Assembly: GCA_951217055.1 (NCBI GenBank) | Contig: OX578285.1 | Location: 60,423,102 to 60,487,101 of the forward strand | Direction: 5' to 3' | Length of the DNA stretch: 64,000 nucleotides | DNA from: Gerris lacustris | Lineage: Eukaryota; Arthropoda; Insecta; Hemiptera; Gerridae | Shown: positions 50,471-61,637 of the stretch, one piece after another | How positions within the stretch are numbered: position 1 is the stretch's first letter | How the letters are laid out: each line of letters opens with the position of its first letter | Notes under the pieces: model-generated | The model's database searches: none | The model's input: the letters and a program-made list of their open reading frames with translations, nothing else | What the model was told of the DNA's origin: nothing | Made by a program: the position numbers and the translations under genes

Positions 50471-52266
50471 ATGTCGAAATAATCCCAATTTACAAAGTGC
50501 GGTCTTGGTCAAGAGTGGTTTGAGTTATTAAAAATATGTATTTATTAATGGTCGTAGCACGATAAGATAATGCCGTCGAATACCTCGAAGCTGCTGGTAC
50601 TGCAGATATGATGTAAATAGATTATTATTATACTAAGCTATGTGTTGACTTATAGCTTAACATAAGAATAGCACACATTTTTACGTGATATAAATCGAAT
50701 CACTTTCTCAACCGAATAACAACAGTTGTGAAAAAAAAGTTTTAGAGAATGAATTTATCTTAGGCTAGAAGTAAAGAGTTTTGGGAAAAGCTAATTCTTC
50801 CCTTTTCCCTTGTTGTCCTGGAAAATAAGTCTCAGGTGGCTAAAAATCCGAAAGTTTTTGTAAAAAGCTTGTCGCCTCAGGAGAAGAAAAATGAAACTTA
50901 TAAACACAGCCGTGTTAACAAATAGTCTAAGATTTATAAGCTGTGACGCTCTCGTCATAAGTGCTATAAAAGTTCCCATTATTCTATTTTATAAAAAAAA
51001 GCTATTTTTCCACTTTATCCTTATTCACCGTCATTTAAACTACCTACCTCTTCTTCTCATTGGCTTCGTAACCGACGTGGAAGATATTTGTTAAAAACAA
51101 AAATCCGCCTTTGTACGATTATCTATATTTATACAATCAAAATACCACTGACTGATTGGCTCATCACGATATCTCGAGAACCTCTAAACCTATGACCTTG
51201 TTTTTTTTTAGGTTAGCTTTCGTTTTGACTAAAACAAGAGCGTATCAATAAAATTCCATGGATTTTCAATAGGTGTCAACTTAAGCGTTAGCTGGTTTCA
51301 CAAGGTGCCACAACGGTGGCGCCACAATGAGATATACCTGCGCAAGAATAGAACGACATAGCCAAAGAAACTGGGTTGTAAAATTTAAATACATTAACAG
51401 GTAAATCGCAAGAACATATGTTTTTTCAACTGCAACATCTTGAATATATAAATTTATTTATTTTTCTTTTATTTCCTATCCACTTCTCCCTCCTTAAAGG
51501 GTTTAACTAGTAATTACAATACCAACAAAGGAAAAATTACAATCATAGCTGTAAAGTAATTAAATTTACGTTTGGAAAACGAAAAAAACTGAAACCATTA
51601 ATTTCATTTTTTATTATTCCTTTTTTTAACTTCTAGCAGTTAAAAACAATAAGAAATAAGTGGAAAAGTAATTTAATGGATAAAAACCTTTATTTGATAA
51701 AAAAAAAAAAAAAACCAACAATGGTTTTATAATGGTCACGTCATGTAATCTAAAATGGATTAGAGAATAAAAAGGGTTCTTGCTTTAAACTTTAAACAGT
51801 ATAACATAACTTTAAAGAGTTTTAATTATTAGATGATGTTTTAATAGTTCAACAATACTTAATGCTTAAATATTTTATGACTGGCGGGAGCAAATGCCGA
51901 CAATATGAATTACTTCTCCTCTGTGTGGCGAGATATAATGATTATAATCTATTTTATGCATGTGCTTTTCTCTTTTTTCACGCCTGGGAACAATTATTTA
52001 ATTGAAAATATTCAATGTTATCACTGTATTCCATTTAAACTAGCGATTTGATTTATGGCTTCGCTTTATTATTCTGTTACTTTGATTCTAACTTGGGTTT
52101 CTGTTGAAAATTGAATCAAGATAGCTTTTATAGAAGATTGTTAACAAGGAAAATCAAAGAAGGGGGTAGAAACAACCAGTGATGTCAACTGCAAATAAAT
52201 CCTATTACTCCGTTTAATTTTCTTCTTTTTTAGTCTAGTTTTCATTTCCTTTTATTTATTTACCTT

Positions 52267-52268
<2 letters not shown>
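50471..52268. other. No gene recognised
   Basis: AT-rich spacer with a few 60-67 codon open stretches and no recognisable family. Confidence 0.45.

Positions 52269-52350
<82 letters not shown>
52269..52350. repeat. (TA)n microsatellite, about 80 bp
   Basis: Uninterrupted TA dinucleotides. Confidence 0.95.
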
Positions 52351-52353
<3 letters not shown>

Positions 52354-52744
52354 TGAAGAAGAAAAAGTTTATTATTGTCTTATGCATTTCCTAGTTTTTA
52401 ATTGGTTATTTCGACTTAACATAGAAATGTAGATCAAATGAAGGCACATATTCCTTTGTAAAACACAGTAACTAAGAACTATATTGCCATTCAACCGTTT
52501 TCAGAAAATGCATGTCTTTCCATTCGCTCTATATCTTTCCGGCGGAGTTCAAATCCCAAACGTGGTATTAAAAACTAAGTTCTTTTTTGCAGGAAATTTC
52601 GTGTAATGTACACTCTCCATTTGGTTGGACTAGAAATAATTTCCTTGCTTATGTAAATCCAATCCTAACTCCAATCGAACCTAGTTCTTAGTTTTATTCA
52701 TTCTCAGAGGCAAATAATTATAAATCCTTCTTCTTCTTGCGTTT

Positions 52745-53303
52745 GCACTACAGACTCCATAGGTCCCTGGCCTGGTGAACTTTCTGGCTCCAGATCGTCC
52801 GAACCTCTGTCCATCGGATCCCGGCAGCCATTATATCTCTTTTAAATGCATCTCTCCTTCGAGCTCTAGGTCTTCCCATAGGGCATATCAGTGCCATAAG
52901 CATAGTTCTGCAATCGAAGGTCCTCCTTGACATTCTGGATTCTTGTCCTATCCATTCTCCTCACGTGCCCATGCCACCGTAGACGCGTAAGATTGATGTA
53001 AGATGAGAGTGGAGGCTCCACAAACAACTCCCTTAGCTCTTGGTTAGTTTGCATTCTCCACTCTTCCCACTCTCTTACCAGACCGACAATTCGCCGTACG
53101 ACCCTACTTTGAAAGATTTCTAGTCTAGAGTACAACTCTTTAGTTAGGGACCATGCTTCACTACCATAGGTAACTACTGGGCTAATCGTCGTTTTATGCA
53201 ATAGAAGCTTTGTTGTCCTTGTTAGATTCTGGCTTCTCAAAATCTCTTTCTCATACGTTCGAAATAGGCAAGATCTCCTGCCACTATCTTTGCTTTTACT
53301 CAT
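52745..53303 (-). pseudogene. LINE reverse-transcriptase C-terminal fragment (non-Jockey type)
   Basis: On the minus strand, FRTYEKEILRSQNLTRTTKL, KTTISPVVTYGSEAWSLTKE and RLRWHGHVRRM are the thumb and C-terminal blocks typical of a large group of insect endonuclease/reverse-transcriptase LINEs. A frame change near 52880 is followed by GRPRARRRDAFKRDIMAAGI and a TEVRTIW..A.DLWSL end with a stop. The RT palm and endonuclease are absent, so this is a 5'-truncated, frame-shifted copy. It belongs to a different family from the Jockey fragments and may be related to the RT scrap near 9.1-9.2 kb. Confidence 0.85.
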
Positions 53304-54605
53304 TTCTAATTATAGATCTAGCCAAGTTAAAATTCAGTAAAAACTTTAGCCACAGCCTTACACAGTTCTCGCTCTTAACCCTCGAGCGTTCGTGGTTAAA
53401 GCGTATTTGTTTAGTTCGGTTAAATCTTTTTTGGGTTTCAAAGGTCTCTGTAATATACAGAATGCAAGTAAGAACTTTACTTTATGTCTTGACTACCTCT
53501 TCAATGAAACCTTTATCCAGAACATAATGAAGTCTTATCCTGATACATATGTGTGTTTTTTTACTAATACTTGTTTCATTGAATGCCAAATCACTCCCTC
53601 TGTGACCGACCACGTTATTATTATTTTTTTTATTGTAAACAAAGTTTGATGTATTAGTGAGTAGACTAATTAAGGATTTTCCAAACTTTGCTACCTTGTG
53701 CATGTGCATTAATAATAACAATTTAGATTAGAAAAAACTAACCTTTAGTGTAAATTTTAAGTAGCTTTGCTTTTATCGTGTAATCTCCAATAAAACAGTT
53801 GTAATATTTTGTTAGCTTTTGCATAGTGAACGGCACATCAAAACAACCCTATCTATTCGAATAATAAGTATGTTTGACATATCTTTCCAACGTTTTCTTT
53901 AAAATTTCATAAAATTTGAAAGTTGAAGATGAATACAATTTACTAGTTTAGAGCGGATGCAGATAAAATGAGGAAAAAAAATTGTTGGGCACTGATGAAG
54001 GACCGATAAAACTCAAGAAGCAGTTATCTCTCACGACCAATTTAGATTGGAACCTAAATAGAGTTAATTGCCAATAAGGTACATCACTTTGATGTTATGG
54101 TTGGCCAATCAAATATAGATGAAGTTTAAGCCGATGTTAAACGAACGAAAATGATGGTTCGAACCTAACTCAGACTTAAACCGGTTTAAAATTTAAACGA
54201 TTTCAGAGAATACTATTATTATTAGTTCAAGCCTAAATTTAATCTCGGTTGGCAATGTCAAAGTTTAAAGGTTTGTTCAGCTTAGTTGTTTATTGCCTCA
54301 AGCTAAGATAACCTTACTTAACTACCCTGAAAGTTACTTTCTAGATCTATGTTTTCATCAGAAGACATTGCAACTGTTGTCAAGAGCCTCTGTCCACGAA
54401 AGCATTCGTACATATAAAACGCTTGTTGAGGTCAAAAATAAAAAGGTTATACCTACCTATCAGTCAGCTGATGATAACAAATCCTCAAATAATAAAATTA
54501 GGTTGTATTATCATTCAATCGCATTTCTTGAACCGGAAAATTTGTAAGCTCCCTTTTTCTTAAGATGTTTTATTTTAAGATTTTAAATATTTATTTTGCT
54601 TTGAC
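53304..54605. other. No gene recognised
   Basis: AT-rich. Open stretches of 79-105 codons (53210-53721, 54293-54547) overlap each other on both strands and have no recognised features. Confidence 0.45.
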
Positions 54606-54609
54606 TTAA

Positions 54610-55223
54610 CCTTCGGGCGGGCGCGCGGGCGGCATTTACACCGCCATTTCGGAAAAACACGCCCCCTGTGATTTTACAGTGTTCCAGCTTATCAGCTCTT
54701 TTAGGTATTCTCCAATTACTACTTCCTAGGCTTAATAAAACCATCGGTATACCCGGAACGTGAGCGGGTCGCCCTCACTTTAGTTTGAACATCGACCAGC
54801 TCTACTACAAACGTCAGTTCGGTGTAAATATTAGAGAGTTTTTTTTTTGTTTACTTTATTCTTATGCAAAAGAATTTGATCATTTTAAAAGAGTTAAGTT
54901 TTCTATATTACATTTACATATTTAATACAATACCAGGATTGCAGAGAAAGTGTTTAGGCTGCGTTTTTATTTATTTTTTTTTTTATGACAATTCTGAAAA
55001 AAAGTTTGGTTATGTGTATAAGTGTAATTTATTTTTATAAAAAATGTATTCAGTGAAACTTTTTTTAATTCGAAATGAATGTTTTATTATTGCTACCTAT
55101 TGACAAAACTAATTTCCACAAAAACAAGGACCTACAAGCTTTAAATATGGAAGGAAACAAAAGCTGTGTAAATGCCGCCGCGCGCCCGCTGCTGCTAACC
55201 AATATTACGCACCCGCCCGAAGG
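54610..55223. mobile_element. TTAA-flanked GC-ended MITE (614 bp, piggyBac-like)
   Basis: The element is flanked by TTAA at 54606-54609 and 55224-55227. Its ends CCTTCGGGCGGGCGCGCGGG and ..ACGCACCCGCCCGAAGG are mirrored. GGCATTTACACCGCC inside the left end mirrors the block TAAATGCCGCCGCGCGCCCG at the right. The ends are strikingly GC-rich in an AT-rich interior. No transposase, so it probably depends on a piggyBac-family enzyme. Confidence 0.8.
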
Positions 55224-56651
55224 TTAAGGAAATTATATGTTAAAAATTAAAATAGTTTTTAATTTGAAGATGAACTGATAAATTTAGAAAAACATTTGAT
55301 TCAATTTCTTCATTGACATCAGCCGTTAGAATTCTAAAACACTCTCTCTTCTTTCTAATTACTTAATTATAATTAAGATTGAGTTGCAGATTTGTTAAAA
55401 CCTTTAGAATTCCGGTAGGTTACTTAGTAGCGTATGGTTCCCTTCTGATACATTTCCCAAATAATCCTTGGGCCGAGATCCATTTTAACCTATCTCTTGG
55501 CAACCCAGGAGTCTAACCTTGTTACGAGGTACATCAACTCCTTACCCTCGTCCTTTACAGCTTATTCCTTTCAACAAGCTTACTCCGCCTTAAACCGTTT
55601 AACTCACGGATTTCCCAAGGCCTCTATCCCTTCACCTTAACCTCAATTTATTTTAAACTTTTTTTTTTTCATTTCCTTCCTGATCGACAACAGAATTTGA
55701 TTAGGGTCATAACTAGACAAAAAGAAATCAATAGCTAACTATATACATCTATGGATGTGTCAATTGGGATAAATTATCCCAACAGTCCCCGAAGTTATGA
55801 TTAGTCGAGAGACGCTAAGAAGTAATGTGAACGCGTTTATTTTTCAAATATGTTCTACGGCTTGATCAAAAACAGTATTGGGTTGTTTAAAGACCAGTTG
55901 CTTTACACATCTATCGATGTGATTTTTAAAAATTCTGCGTAAGAGATCTCGTTCTTCCCAGTGTGCTCACGAGTTTCCTTTGGTGGATAGCAATGCCTTG
56001 ATAATTCTATTCTCCTCGCTCCTTGAAAGTTTTCAGGCCAGAGAATGTACTCCGCCACAAGATATATACGATCCATCCTTATTTCCTTCACATTACTTCT
56101 TATCTAGCGCGTTCGCTTCCATAGCTCCTTGGTACTCAGGCTTTTACTTACCGTCAAATTAACTATACGAATTAGTATTCTGAAAATTAATTCGACTTGG
56201 AAACACAAACACCAACTCATCTTGTTAGATTCTTAAAAAAGGTTTGACATCTTCCACCACTTATATCGCATTGAATAAGTGTACTAATGACTTATTCCTC
56301 CTTTAATAGCCTTGTATTGTAGCCTATCCATATTTAAAAGAAAAAAATATAAATATTAATAAAATAAATCTTTTTGTGGGGGTTATTTTACCTATATAGA
56401 AAATGATATGAGGTTTTAGAGGGAATCATTTTGAAATAAAAGACCAACGTTACGGGAACACAACCTTGGAAAACCTTAAAGTGCATAATATTTTCATTTA
56501 ATTATTCTCTGATGATACCTATACTATATCATAACTTTACAAATTGGTATCATTGTTACCTGAAGCCATTGAATTGCCTTTATATACTAACAAACATGTT
56601 ACTCTCCATGTATGCTGAACCTGAATAATTAGGTGTTGTGATAAATAAAAG
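55224..56651. other. No gene recognised
   Basis: 55400-55650 is less AT-rich and unidentified. The remainder is AT-rich. Confidence 0.45.
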
Positions 56652-57103
56652 ATTTTATCTCCAGTAGGGAGAGAAAGTTATGATTTTGGATTAGTTTTGA
56701 GGGACTAAAGTAAGTCTTTTCTTCCCTGGACACAAAAAATAGGGAGAGAAGAAGGATTGCCAACTTAATTATTTTTAAAATTGTAGAGAATGAATGGCTA
56801 ATGTAGTGAAGTTGTTGAAATCAGGTTTGGCGACACTGCTTTTTCGACCGTATTTGTAATTTGCGTTTATCATTTGCTGCATCTAAATAACCTTCTATTT
56901 GAGTTTAATTGCAATTCTTATTTGTTTTTAATACCGAATCTCTTATATCTGCTATTAAAAGTGCTAACAATTATTTATAGAAGTACAGTAAAGCCAATTT
57001 GTTTATTATCAACATATATTCACTAATACTAATTTGTTGTTTACTAATTTGTTTATTATTAACTATGCATGTTTATGTATTTTCTCCCTACTGGAGATAA
57101 AAT
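56652..57103. mobile_element. TIR element TTATCTCCAGTAGGGAGA, copy 2
   Basis: The ends ATTTTATCTCCAGTAGGGAG and CTCCCTACTGGAGATAAAAT are mirrored over about 20 bp. It is the same family as 48612-49009 with small indels (an extra TTTGTTTATTATCAACATA stretch). Both copies are followed by a GTACCTCG..GAGTAA.GTGC block. Confidence 0.85.
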
Positions 57104-58389
57104 ATTGTATGTACCTGTACCTCGGGAGTAATGTGCTTTAATTCCCCTAGCGATAATTAGCTATTAGCGTTAATAAAATAACCACCTCTAATTCCCTCGG
57201 CTTCGCCTTGGGATTTAGGGGCCATGTTCTCTTCGACTTTGCCTCAAGAACGAACTTATTCGCTCAGGGAATAATGGCTTACTTTACCCCTAGGTACATA
57301 TATAATTATTATTTTAAATAAATTGGCTACATTACTTGTTTGTTATCTCAAATAACTCTGAACTAAATTGAAGATCATTACCGTAAGGTAGGGTAGTAAG
57401 TTATGATGTGAAGAGACAATTACCGTCGATACTCGCTTAATCTGAAGATCACTGAACTGGTTTCTGCTATACGCCATTAGAGTGACTCTCGCGAGTTCAG
57501 TTTGACTCACAAGTTCTAGGTATATTCTTCTAGTGATGATAGCAGCAGAAACCTTTCCACTGATCCACAGATCAAGCATGTATTGACGGTAAGTATCTTT
57601 CATATCACAACTCTGAAATATATTATTTCGTTCTTTTTAATAGTGAATTTAAATGAGGTTGATTTCTTTTTTAAATGTATAATATAAACTTTATAAATAT
57701 ATAATTTAATTTTTAGGGTTGTTTTCTGATTATTAAAATTCATGAAATTTTAATTAAAATAAAAAGATATACGTATTAAGTATTATACTCGTGCGTTTAA
57801 GTACGAGAAGGTTCAAGTTACATAAGAGAGTTATTTTACTATCTTGTTTCTCATTTTTGTATTAAATATTATGATCAAGAGATGCACAAATTATGTAAAT
57901 AAATGTTAAATCCAAATAGGTATATAGTAGAGATTAAAAAATTAAATAAGACAGTAAGACATTAAAGAAATATATGTCAGCTAACAAGTTTTAAATTTTA
58001 GATGTTTAATGTCAATACTAAATTATTTATTTATTGTTGGTCATAAAAAAAACACAGAAAATAAATTATTATCACAACCAGTGCTTGTTTTATTTAGTCA
58101 AAATTAACTTTAGGCTTTTAATGATAGTATTCCGATTTCAACATGAAGATAAAGAGTGAAAAATGTCTAGTCGTCATGAATTCGGGTAAAGGTTTAATGA
58201 ACTCTTGGTCATTAGATCGATATCATTTGTAAATATTTTAAGGAAAATGACGGCTTTGTTAGTGGATATAAATTAAATCCTCTAAAATAATATAAAGAGA
58301 CAATGTTTAAAAATATTTTGTAAAAAATAAATCATATTGACTTTCGGTGTACAAACATTCGTCTCACAATTCTGGGATTCGAACTAGAT
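57104..58389. other. No gene recognised, one unassigned open stretch
   Basis: 57343-57603 on the minus strand is open for 86 codons (MKDTYRQYMLDLWISGKVSA..), ending near CTTACCGTCA on the plus strand. Composition is less AT-biased than the surroundings, but I recognise no family. The rest is AT-rich. Confidence 0.4.
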
Positions 58390-58995
58390 GTGGTTGTTTT
58401 TGAGCTTTGGTTTTAGGTGCGAAGATAACTTATCTTCGCAGGTACCCAGAAATAATTTTTTGGGCTTTAGTGTTAGGTGAGTGCGAGTGAGATAACTACT
58501 TGTCTAGGCCAATACCCAGAAATGCTGTTTTTGGGCTTTGGTTTTATGTGAGTGCCAGTAAGATAACTAAGTGTCTAAGCAAATTCCCAGAAATCTTGTT
58601 TTTTGGGCTTTGGTTATATGTGAGTGCCAGTAAGATAACTAATTGTCTAAGCAAATACCCAGAAATCTGGTTTTTTGGGCTTTGGTTATATGTGAGTGCC
58701 AGTAAGATAACTAATTGTCTAAGCAAATACCCAGAAATCTGGTTTTTTGGGCTTTGGTTATATGTGAGTGCCCGTAAGATAACTAATTGTCTAAGCAAAT
58801 ACCCAGAAATCTGGTTTTTTGGGCTTTGGTTATATGTGAGTGCCAGTAAGATAACTAATTGTCTAAGCAAATACCCAGAAATCTGGTTTTTTGGGCTTCG
58901 GTTTTAGGTGATTTCGAGTAGGATAACTACTTGTCAAGGCCAATACCCAGAATTGTTTTTTTTTTTTGGTTTTGGTTGTGAGTTCGAGTAAGATA
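58390..58995. repeat. Minisatellite with exact 72-bp unit
   Basis: TGTGAGTGCC starts at 58547, 58619, 58691, 58763 and 58835, exactly 72 bp apart, with diverged units on both sides (about eight in all). Each unit carries CTAAGCAAATACCCAGAAAT and TTTTTTGGGCTTTGGTTATA. Because 72 is a multiple of three, long periodic reading frames of 24-residue repeats (for example SASKITNCLSKYPEIWFFGL) stay open on both strands. There is no evidence that they are genes. Confidence 0.93.
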
Positions 58996-60378
58996 ACCAT
59001 TTGTCTACGACAGTACTACGATACTTGTCTACGATTTATCCAATCGGGTAAAGAAATAAGTATTGCTTTAACGAAGACGTTTCTAGATGAGTCGCTTATA
59101 CTTATTTCAATCCCTTATGGGGATTCTTTATCCCCTTAGGGATACTTAGAGCAGATGATGTTTGAAGTTAAAAGTTCGTCTTTCAGCGGAAATTCTTTTG
59201 TGTGATTTTTTTATTTTCATTTAATTATTTCCTCAAAACCTTTTTTCTTTCACTTTATTAGTTCATTTTAGAATAAGCTTTTAAAAGTCGTTCTAGCGTG
59301 GCTGAATAGATTGCCTTTGTTTGAAAGACCGTTGAATTCAATTCATTGAATCAAACTTTTCTTTGGGAGTTTTTTTAAATGACATGCTATTACAAATTCA
59401 TGGGACATATTAAACTTTAGCATAAAGTAGCTTTGTTTTTTTTATTTTACTTTATGTCCGTTAATAACTTTTCAAGAAGGAGTTAATTTAAAATTCTTTG
59501 TTAGAGAATGAAAAATTGTTTTGAGTGACGGGTAATTTTTTATTTGGAAGAATTGAAGATTTCTTATCAAAAAGGCAAAAGAAAGGAGTAGTTAACTGGT
59601 TGATTTGAAGTCAATCGAATATAAGACTGTAAATGCGAACAGAAAGTGATGAAGAGGAGTCAGTCGGGGAGGAAATTGGAGCAAGATGGTGTGAAAATGA
59701 ATCGGGGTAGGAAAGTCAATATGAACTTTGTTGACGAGGGTACGACCGTATAAAACGGTAAAACCTATACGTGTCAATCTCATTATTTCCAAGGACGTTC
59801 TTTTAACCTTTTACACATTTTCCTTAATCGACTTAAATTACAACATCCTCTTGTGTAGATAAAAGTTAAAAAAGGGTTGAAATCTGTAAAAACCTGAGTC
59901 TGGGCTTGAAAGGGGTATTATGTTGTTCAACCCACTCGTCAATTATCCTTTAAACTGACGTACTTGCCGCTTTTCAATAGATGAAAGCAATCGAAACCTT
60001 TGTACAAAGTTACAACAGATCTCTAATAGCTTTTCCTGATAAGAATTAAGCTTTTTTTAAATTGCTCAGAAGTTAATCGTTTAAACTTCACGCACTCTTT
60101 GTAAAAATGTAGAAATAAATTATCAACGTTAATATATTTTTTCTCGCTTGTTAAGTAGCCTCAACTAAAAGAAAAATGATTATAGCAAGTACCTTGTCTC
60201 GCTTAAGCCAAATGCAACAAAGATTAGGTGACACCATCCAGAATTAAATTCCAATAATTTCGATTACAAAAGTATTCGTCTCTAAGATAGTCGCGTGGAA
60301 ATGCTTACTTCAATCTTGTCACCTCAGATTGCCAGAAGAATCTTGTCACCTCGGATTGCCTGGAATATAAGGAGAGGA
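58996..60378. other. No gene recognised
   Basis: AT-rich. CTTGTCACCTC(A/G)GATTGCC is duplicated at 60316-60332 and 60343-60359, directly beside the LINE fragment that follows. Confidence 0.45.
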
Positions 60379-60655
60379 TTAGGTACTCGACAGGAGGAGT
60401 AGGATGGTGGATGATCGATGAACTTTGCATGGAAGACCCAAACGAGTTAATGCTAGGATATGAACATAGGGAACATTTAGGCTTTTATGTATAATACGGT
60501 TGGCCACGTAGAAGAGAGAATTACATATTTTTCGTTTGATTAAGCATTGCAGGGGTTGGATCTTATTAGAATTTGATGGTTTGGTCGATCCCCACAGTTC
60601 GAGTCCGTATATCAAACATTTTTTAGATGTAGATTATAGACTGTTAGTTTGTTGG
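60379..60655 (-). pseudogene. Jockey-type LINE RT C-terminal scrap
   Basis: The minus strand reads LIYGLELWGSTKPSNSNKIQ, PLQCLIKRKICNSLFYVANR and HKSLNVPYVH. It aligns block for block with the family consensus seen in the other copies here (WSYGVELWGCTKRSNSYRIQ). A frame change near 60610 precedes it and the C-terminal tail is missing. It is more diverged than the other Jockey copies, so older or from a different subfamily. Confidence 0.8.
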
Positions 60656-60862
60656 TAAGTGATGGATTAGATTACGAGGTGTGGAAATAAAGTAATGAGA
60701 CTGGTAGCGTGGGGTGGGATCTGCCAACACTGTAGAGGCGGGACTTTGTGTGGGGGCAGGTGAACATCTCATAGACACTCAGTTTAAGTCTGGACTCGCT
60801 AGATTCATTAGTTTGTCCATACTGATTTTTTCGTAAAACAGTTTTTTTTAGTGCGTCACGAA

Positions 60863-61083
60863 AATGACTGACATTTATTTCAAGCAACGCTGTGCTATCA
60901 GGTTTTGTTTTAGACTTGGACACAGTGCAACGGAGACTTTCGCAATACTTCAGCAGGCCTACGGAGACAATGTTTTGTCAGGAGCCTAGGTATTTAGGTG
61001 GTTTAAGGCATTTTCAGAGGGACGAAAGTTGATTGAAGATGAACCTCGCAGTGGAAGGCCTTCAAGGCAAAAAAAGCAAGAAT
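60863..61083 (+). pseudogene. Mariner transposase N-terminus (left arm)
   Basis: ATG at about 60863 starts MTDIYFKQRCAIRFCFRLGH, followed by SATETFAILQQAYGDNVLSG. One stop codon interrupts, and then VFRWFKAFSEGRKLIEDEPR and SGRPSRQ. This is the helix-turn-helix DNA-binding domain of mariner transposases. The right arm carries the same sequence on the minus strand (about 61244-61450) with the same premature stop and a 9-bp deletion. The stop therefore arose before the inverted duplication. Confidence 0.85.
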
Positions 61084-61106
61084 GAGCAGGTCGAAGATCA
61101 AATACA

Positions 61107-61241
61107 TGCTCATTTGCTTTTTTGATAGGCACGGAGTCGTTCACAAAGAGTTTGTGCCTCAAGGCCAAACAATAAACCAACATTTTTACAGAGAAGTTCT
61201 TGATAGACTTCGAAAAAGGGTCGTGCGCGTAAGGCCAAACA
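61107..61241 (+). pseudogene. Mariner transposase internal fragment (loop)
   Basis: The frame MLICFFDRHGVVHKEFVPQG then QTINQHFYREVLDRLRKRVV and RVRPNI is the mariner transposase segment between the first and second catalytic Asp of the D,D34D triad. The residues that normally separate it from the N-terminal domain are deleted. Confidence 0.85.
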
Positions 61242-61637
61242 TCTTTTTGCCTTGAAGGCATTCCACTGCGAGGTTTATCTTCAATCAACTTTCGTCCCTC
61301 TGAAAATGCCTTAAATCCCCTAAATACCTAGGTTCTTGACAAAACATTGTCTCCGTAGGCCTGCTGAAGTATTGCGAAAGTCTCCGTTGCAAGTCTAAAA
61401 TAAAACCAGATAGCACAGCGTTGCTCGAAATAAATGTCAGTCATTTTCGTAACGCACTAAAAAAAAACTGTTTTACGAAAAAAATCAGAATGGACAAACT
61501 AATGAACCTAGCGAGTCCAGACTTAAACTGAGTGTCTATGAGATGTTCACCTGCCCCCACACCAAGTCCCGCCTCTACAGTGTTGGCAGATCCCACCCCA
61601 CGCTAACAGTCTCATTACTTTATTTCTACACCTCGTA

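Larger units (their letters stand above)
60675..61635. mobile_element. Mariner-derived palindromic element (961 bp)
   Basis: The ends CGAGGTGTGGAAATAAAGTA and its mirror are flanked by TA at 60673-60674 and 61636-61637, as for Tc1/mariner elements. The first about 400 bp (60675-61083) are repeated inverted as the last about 390 bp (61244-61635), with few differences (one is a 9-bp deletion in the right arm). The left arm encodes the N-terminal helix-turn-helix of a mariner transposase. The 160-bp loop encodes an out-of-context internal piece. No catalytic core survives in full. Confidence 0.88.

Noticed and set aside
58500..58907. 135-residue repetitive protein (and a 108-residue one on the other strand)
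   Set aside because: Both come from a 72-bp tandem repeat whose length is a multiple of three. Open frames appear on both strands at once.
60986..61288. 100-residue minus-strand open frame
   Set aside because: Antisense to the mariner transposase remnants in the palindrome. The plus-strand frame carries the family motifs.
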